Made by a program: the position numbers and the translations under genes
In this document: positions 33,365 through 38,635 of the stretch, piece after piece
Numbering within the stretch: the first letter of the stretch is position 1
Layout of the letters: the number at the start of each line of letters is the position of its first letter
Assembly: GCF_903642205.1 (NCBI RefSeq)
Contig: NZ_CAHJWH010000011.1
Coordinates: 1 to 38,635, forward strand
DNA length: 38,635 nt
Source: Caulobacter sp. S45
GTDB lineage: Bacteria > Pseudomonadota > Alphaproteobacteria > Caulobacterales > Caulobacteraceae
Direction of reading: 5' to 3'
The notes under the pieces: model-generated
The model's input: the letters and a program-made list of their open reading frames with translations, nothing else
Told to the model about the DNA's origin: nothing
Database searches by the model: none

Positions 33365-34921
33365 CTAGCGCCGGCGAGCGATCGGCGGCGGCGCTCCGGA
33401 GCGAACCACCTTGCAGCCGGCCACGGTGGAGAGGTCGGCGCCTCGCTGGGACACGATGTTCCAGAATGCCGGATCACAGCTCGCCACGAGATCGCCGGGT
33501 CCCGCCGCCGCCAGGCCGTCCGGCGTGATGCGGCGCACCCGCAAGCCCTGCTCGCCCGCGAGCAGGGTGTAGAAGCGGAGCTGGGGTGCGTAGTCGGTGG
33601 GAACGCCGTCCGTGCGCCAGCCCAGGGTGCCCACACCGCCCTCCACGACATCGACCGCCCTGACGCCCTGCTGCTCCAGCGAGCGGAACAGCTCACCGTA
33701 CAGGGCCTTGGGCCGGAACTCCTGGCCGGGCAGGAAGTCCAGCCGCAGCCAGGCGGCGCGGCAGGCAATCAGGCCCAGGCCGAGCGCGAGGACGGCTGTC
33801 GCCAGCCCCGATCCAAAGCGGCCGGCTTGGCCACGCCGCCGCAGCGCGCGCAGGCCTTCACGTATGGCGAGGGCGCAGGCGATCGCCAGGAAGGGCAGGG
33901 CCGGAGAGGCGTAGTGGGCGAGCTTGGTGGCGCTGAGGCTGAGTAGGACGATCACGCCGACCACCACGCACAGCGCGAACATCAGCCCCTGCCGCGCCAC
34001 CCCTTTCGCCGTCAGCATGCCCAGCGGCGCGAGCAGGGCCGGGACGCCTGCGCTGAACAGGCCGAGGCCGAACACGGTGTCCAGATAGAACGAGGGCGGC
34101 CCCAGGTGGCCCTCGACCGCCGCGCCGAACCGGCCGCCAAGGTCGTTGGTCATGGCCGCACGGAGATAGCCAGGCGCGGCGTGCTCACGCAGGAGGACGA
34201 AGGCCGCCACGGGCAGCACCGCCGCCAACCCCGCTGCGGCGTACCACGGGCTCTGCATCGGGCGTCGCCACCGGCCGGTCAGCAGCAGGTAAGCGGCCAC
34301 GCCCACGCCTGGGAGGAGGCCCATGACGCTCTTGGTCAGCACGGCGCCCGACACCAGCAGGGCGACCGCCATAAGGTGGCCCGCCCCTGGCTTGCGGCGG
34401 TGGACCGCGAAGAACAGCTGATGGAGATAGCCGGTCGTGAACAGCCCGAGCAGCGCGTCGTAGTCGCCCGTACGCGCCCCGAATTCCCCGAAGAAGTTCA
34501 GGCTGCTCACCAGCAGGAAGGTCGACAATGCGGCGGCCGACACCGAGCCTGTGACCCGGCGGGTGAACGAGAAGGTCAGCGCCAGCGTGGCCATGGCCGC
34601 CATCATGGACGGCAGGCGCACCGACCATTCCGAAGGCCCGAACACGGCCATGCTGGTCCACATGCTCCAGATCAAGAGCGGCGGCTTGGTGTTCCATAGA
34701 TCCGGGCGCCCGCCGTAGGTGGTCACCAGGCTGAGGCCGCGCTGGTGCATCTCCAGCGCGTTCACCGCATTGCGCGACTCGTCCCAGAGCACGATGGGGA
34801 CCGTGCGGACGCCGATGAACAGGAAGGCACCGCACCCCGCCAGGACCGCCGTCAGCACAAGCTGCCGGCGCCGCCGAGGCGACATCCGCCAAGCCGAGGA
34901 CGGAGACGCCGCCAGACTCAC
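33365..34921 (-). CDS. GT-C/ArnT-like membrane glycosyltransferase (family 39 type)
   Basis: 518 residues from a GTG that overlaps the upstream stop (GTGA); another frame start at 34951 overlaps more. There are about ten or eleven hydrophobic segments, and a first periplasmic loop with LWDESRNAVNALEM, the DE-containing motif of PMT/ArnT-type enzymes. NTKPPLLIWSMW follows, as in bacterial GT39 members. Such enzymes move a sugar from an undecaprenyl-phosphate carrier to lipid A, protein or polysaccharide on the periplasmic side. The acceptor and sugar cannot be read from sequence. The C-terminal 100 residues are soluble. Confidence 0.85.
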   Translation of the reverse strand: MSLAASPSSAWRMSPRRRRQLVLTAVLAGCGAFLFIGVRTVPIVLWDESRNAVNALEMHQRGLSLVTTYGGRPDLWNTKPPLLIWSMWTSMAVFGPSEWSVRLPSMMAAMATLALTFSFTRRVTGSVSAAALSTFLLVSSLNFFGEFGARTGDYDALLGLFTTGYLHQLFFAVHRRKPGAGHLMAVALLVSGAVLTKSVMGLLPGVGVAAYLLLTGRWRRPMQSPWYAAAGLAAVLPVAAFVLLREHAAPGYLRAAMTNDLGGRFGAAVEGHLGPPSFYLDTVFGLGLFSAGVPALLAPLGMLTAKGVARQGLMFALCVVVGVIVLLSLSATKLAHYASPALPFLAIACALAIREGLRALRRRGQAGRFGSGLATAVLALGLGLIACRAAWLRLDFLPGQEFRPKALYGELFRSLEQQGVRAVDVVEGGVGTLGWRTDGVPTDYAPQLRFYTLLAGEQGLRVRRITPDGLAAAGPGDLVASCDPAFWNIVSQRGADLSTVAGCKVVRSGAPPPIARRR

Positions 34922-36489
34922 CGCGTCGCGATCGCCCAGCGGGCCGCGCAACGGCCGTACAGCACCAGGGTGTCGGGCTCCTCGCTGTAGCCCTTCCAGT
35001 TGATCGCGCCGGGGAAGGCCGCCTTCAGGCAGTAGCTGCGCGCGGCGGAAATCCGGTAGAAGGCGGCCCGCTTGTCGGGGGCGAGCAGGTTCAGGTCGCC
35101 CACCACTACCCAGTCATAGCCGCTCGCCAGTACGGCGTCCCAGGCCCGCGGCATGGGCGTGAAGGGCGGCGAGCCGGTACGGCTCCAGACATAGTAGGCC
35201 GGCCCTGCCGCGCCGCCACGATAGTTGGCGAACAGGTTCCGGGCGAACCAGGGCTGGACGCCGAAGCTGCGATCGCCGAGCCCGGCCACCGTCTCGAGGG
35301 GATGCGCCAGCAGGCGGACCTTCAGGGCCTCCGCGCCTGCGGGCGCTCCCGAATAGGGCTTGCCGATCTCCCTGAACCAGGCCTTGGCCGTGGCGACATC
35401 CTGGCAGAGCACCGCCACGGCCAGGCCGCCGATCAGCCAGCGTTGTCGCCAGGCGGGCGCCCGGCTGCGGCCCTCCCAACTGATCCAGGCCAGCATCAGC
35501 AAGGCCAGCCAGAGCACGCCCGAATGCCAGAGGTTGCCGAACTGCACCGCCGTGAACCCCAGGAAGGCCGCCAGCACGCCGCAGAACAGCCTCGCTCGGC
35601 CCGCAGCGGCGCTGAGCAGGCCGATGGGCGTGATCACCGCCGCGGTCACGGCCAGGCCGCCCAGCCGGCTCCATCCGGTCGGCGGCTGCATGGAGAAGAT
35701 GTCGAGCCGGTCGACCACCGCCTCGGACGCGAGGAGCGCCGCCCGCAGAAGCGAGAAGCTCCTATGGCCGGAGGGAGAGCTGATGTCGGCGGGCGGCCAG
35801 GCCTGCAGCGCGGCCGCCAAGCCGAGCAGGCCGCACAGGGCCAGAGCGGCCGCGGCGCCTGCGCGCCTCGCGGAGAGGTCGCCCCGGAGCGTCCAGGCGA
35901 ACTCCACCGCGAGCGGGACGGAGATGATGAAGCTATGGGCGTTGCAGTTGGCGAGCAGCCCCAGCAGCGCGGCGTAGCTGACAGGCGCCCGTCCCCGCCC
36001 CGGGAACAGCGTCGCGATCAGCGGCAGGAGGGCCGCGTCCAGAGCGTAGCTCCGCGCCACGACGGCGTACTGGAAGGCGAAGAAATAGGAGAAGGCCAGC
36101 CCGATCCGGAGTGCGATGGGGAAGGGCGATCTGAACAGCACGAGCCATGCACCCAGTGCGCTCAGGCATGAGCTGACCAGCCACAGCCCCTTGAAGGGAA
36201 GCCCGAGCCGCTGCGCCGCCTGGAGCAGCAGGTGCCAAAGGCCGGGCGAGCCCTCGTAGCGGACGGCGTGGGCCAGCAGGGTCCAGGGGCTGGCGTCCCG
36301 GGCGATCAGCCAGGCTTGCGCCTCGTCGAACCAGGGCCTGTGCACGTGCCCTCCGACCGCCAGCAGGAGCACCAGAGTCACGAAGGCGAGAGAGGGCGCC
36401 GCAGGCTGTACGCGGCGGCTCAGGACGGCGGCCCAGCGTCTGGCGTCGATGGCGTCCGCGGCCGGCCCATGGTCGGTGACAGTCGTCAT
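34918..36489 (-). CDS. Multi-span membrane protein, probable GT-C glycosyltransferase
   Basis: 523 residues with about ten hydrophobic segments. After the first helix comes HRPWFDEAQAWLIARDASPW, a loop with the DE pair typical of GT-C enzymes, then EGSPGLWHLLL. The C-terminal 130 residues are soluble (YDWVVVGDLNLLAPDKR). Overall it resembles uncharacterised GT-C proteins, and the donor and acceptor are unknown. The ATG start (MTTVTDHGPAADAID) is the only good one. Its stop overlaps the GTG of the next glycosyltransferase gene, so the pair probably acts on one surface glycan. Confidence 0.75.
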   Translation of the reverse strand: MTTVTDHGPAADAIDARRWAAVLSRRVQPAAPSLAFVTLVLLLAVGGHVHRPWFDEAQAWLIARDASPWTLLAHAVRYEGSPGLWHLLLQAAQRLGLPFKGLWLVSSCLSALGAWLVLFRSPFPIALRIGLAFSYFFAFQYAVVARSYALDAALLPLIATLFPGRGRAPVSYAALLGLLANCNAHSFIISVPLAVEFAWTLRGDLSARRAGAAAALALCGLLGLAAALQAWPPADISSPSGHRSFSLLRAALLASEAVVDRLDIFSMQPPTGWSRLGGLAVTAAVITPIGLLSAAAGRARLFCGVLAAFLGFTAVQFGNLWHSGVLWLALLMLAWISWEGRSRAPAWRQRWLIGGLAVAVLCQDVATAKAWFREIGKPYSGAPAGAEALKVRLLAHPLETVAGLGDRSFGVQPWFARNLFANYRGGAAGPAYYVWSRTGSPPFTPMPRAWDAVLASGYDWVVVGDLNLLAPDKRAAFYRISAARSYCLKAAFPGAINWKGYSEEPDTLVLYGRCAARWAIATR

Positions 36490-36635
36490 GATGCAAGCCT
36501 TGCACCGACGGGATTAAGCATTCCCTGCGGCGAGGTTCGCGGCGTGACTTGGCGACAAACACCTTGCGCCGTGCAGGTCGGCGTCCTTTAAGGCCGCCGC
36601 GTCCCGTCGCTCCCCAACGTCCGGAGGCCGTTCCC

Positions 36636-37865
<1,230 letters not shown>

Positions 37866-37898
37866 CGCTTCATCCATCCCTCGGGAGGGGGAGGAGCC

Positions 37899-38111
37899 TC
37901 AAGGCCTGTCGAGCTTTACGAAGTCGTAGCGGCCTCGCACGTCTTCCTGGAAAAAGCGGCCCTTCGACTCGGCGGCGAGCAGCCGCTGAAAGGTGAGGGG
38001 CGGGACGTCCAGGTAGGCGTACCACTCGCCGCTGGTGAAGCGTACGAACAGGGTGCGTGCGGCGGCCTCGTACTCCACCTGGGCTATGGCGTCCGAATCG
38101 ATGGCGGGCAT
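37899..38111 (-). CDS. KTSC-domain small protein
   Basis: 70 residues from ATG 38111 (MPAIDSDAIAQVEYE). The whole protein is one KTSC domain: EAAARTLFVRFTSGEWYAYLDVP, then FQRLLAAESKGRFFQEDVRGRYDF. The family is small, cytoplasmic and of unknown biochemical role, sometimes fused to lysyl-tRNA synthetase or nuclease domains. It converges on argG with 33 bases between stops. The longer frame to 38585 is antisense to usg and was not used. No strong ribosome site is seen. Confidence 0.8.
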   Translation of the reverse strand: MPAIDSDAIAQVEYEAAARTLFVRFTSGEWYAYLDVPPLTFQRLLAAESKGRFFQEDVRGRYDFVKLDRP

Positions 38112-38291
38112 GGACTTCAAACGGGATCGGGCGGGGGCTCCGGCGCCTTTGTCTAAGGCGCCAGACCCAGGATCGCTGCACCTTGCGGCAGACCTTGCCC
38201 AGCCTCCCGCATACGTGACGAACGCGTGAAACGGTCCATTAAGCCTGTGCTTCGTTTCTTCGTGCGTGCGATGGCGTGAGGAGTTCAGCCG

Positions 38292-38561
38292 ATGAGGACG
38301 GACGAGTTCGAGACCCAGCTGAAGGGTGGCCGTCTGACCACCGCCGAAGTGCTCTACTACATGCCCGATCACCCCAAGCTGCTGCAAAGCTTCATGTGGC
38401 AGACCCTGGACGTGGCGCCGGAATATCCCCGGGTGCACAGCTTCCTTGAGTACTGGCGCAAGGAGATCCAGGCGGTGATCCACTCGGTGCGGCTGAGCAC
38501 GGTGGGGATCGTCACGCCCGCGCGCGTGCGCTTCGCCGACATGGTCGGCACGCTGAACTAA
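38292..38561 (+). CDS. usg: Usg-family protein
   Basis: 89 residues (MRTDEFETQLKGGRLTTAEVLYYMPDHPKLLQSFMWQTLDVAPEYPRVHSFLEYW), matching the Usg family described upstream of trpF-trpB-trpA in Caulobacter. The function is unknown. GAGGAG at 38278-38283 sets the ATG. The trp genes, if present, would lie just outside the window. The last 25 bases begin with an ATG (38611) that could start a further gene, but too little is visible to say. Confidence 0.88.
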   Translation: MRTDEFETQLKGGRLTTAEVLYYMPDHPKLLQSFMWQTLDVAPEYPRVHSFLEYWRKEIQAVIHSVRLSTVGIVTPARVRFADMVGTLN

Positions 38562-38635
38562 GGCGCGTCGCCGCCCTCGGAACAAGGCTCCCTGCTTCCT
38601 ATTTAAGCGGATGAAGGCCCGCGTCCGGGTCGGAG

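Noticed and set aside
38611-38635. Possible start of a gene at the window's right edge
   Set aside because: An ATG with only 25 bases visible and no clear ribosome site; it does not look like a TrpF N-terminus, so no call is made.

Overview
This window is high-GC chromosomal DNA from an alphaproteobacterium, most probably a member of the Caulobacteraceae (Caulobacter or Phenylobacterium type). That placement is an inference. It rests on an Usg-family gene, a ChvI/ChvG pair linked to a short HprK, EIIA-Man and HPr, a FliI/FliJ pair, TadE/TadG genes and an NtrC that lacks the sigma-54 contact loop. Nearly all of the window is coding. I see no insertion sequence, prophage, integrase, CRISPR array or rRNA.

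Layout, left to right. 1-6.8 kb: a FATP-type acyl-CoA synthetase, cut by the window edge, converges on the flagellar export pair fliI-fliJ. An MFS transporter follows, then asd overlapping a glutathione peroxidase gene. 7-9.5 kb: a DbpA-type DEAD-box RNA helicase and an exported glutamine cyclotransferase. 9.7-15.8 kb: a nitrogen-control block, with glnK-amtB-glnA on the minus strand diverging from ntrB-ntrC on the plus strand. 15.8-17.5 kb: a small membrane protein gene and cysS. 17.7-21.5 kb: minus-strand chvI, chvG, hprK, EIIA-Man and HPr, which is envelope and acid-stress signalling joined to the regulatory PTS.

21.6-26.7 kb: a 571-residue protein of unknown function diverges from chvI and faces a minus-strand run of ffh, rpsP, rimM and a lipoprotein gene. 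26.9-27.2 kb: tRNA-Gly(TCC) and tRNA-Asn(GTT). 27.3-30.3 kb: a degenerate histidine-kinase-like protein, TadE and TadG, tightly coupled. 30.4-36.5 kb: polA behind two membrane glycosyltransferase-like genes. 36.6-38.6 kb: argG, a KTSC-domain gene and usg.

The genes work together mainly in three blocks. In the nitrogen block, GlnK would sense glutamine and 2-oxoglutarate status, gate AmtB and steer NtrB. NtrC would in turn control the divergent operon, and a 17-bp NtrC-like dyad lies between the two transcription units. In the ChvG/I block, membrane stress sensing is translationally coupled to HPr kinase and a partial PTS that lacks any permease. The third block, TadE and TadG with an odd kinase-like partner, has no other pilus genes nearby.

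The most notable points are the NtrC without GAFTGA, the degenerate kinase-like gene fused into a TadE/TadG operon, and a family of mirrored, palindrome-rich intergenic repeats, two of them inside operons. The rpsP-rimM locus without trmD-rplS, a 10-G tract inside the acyl-CoA synthetase gene and the unrecognised 571-residue protein also stand out. I do not see a clear new multi-gene defence or biosynthetic system. Most of the window is conserved core genome.
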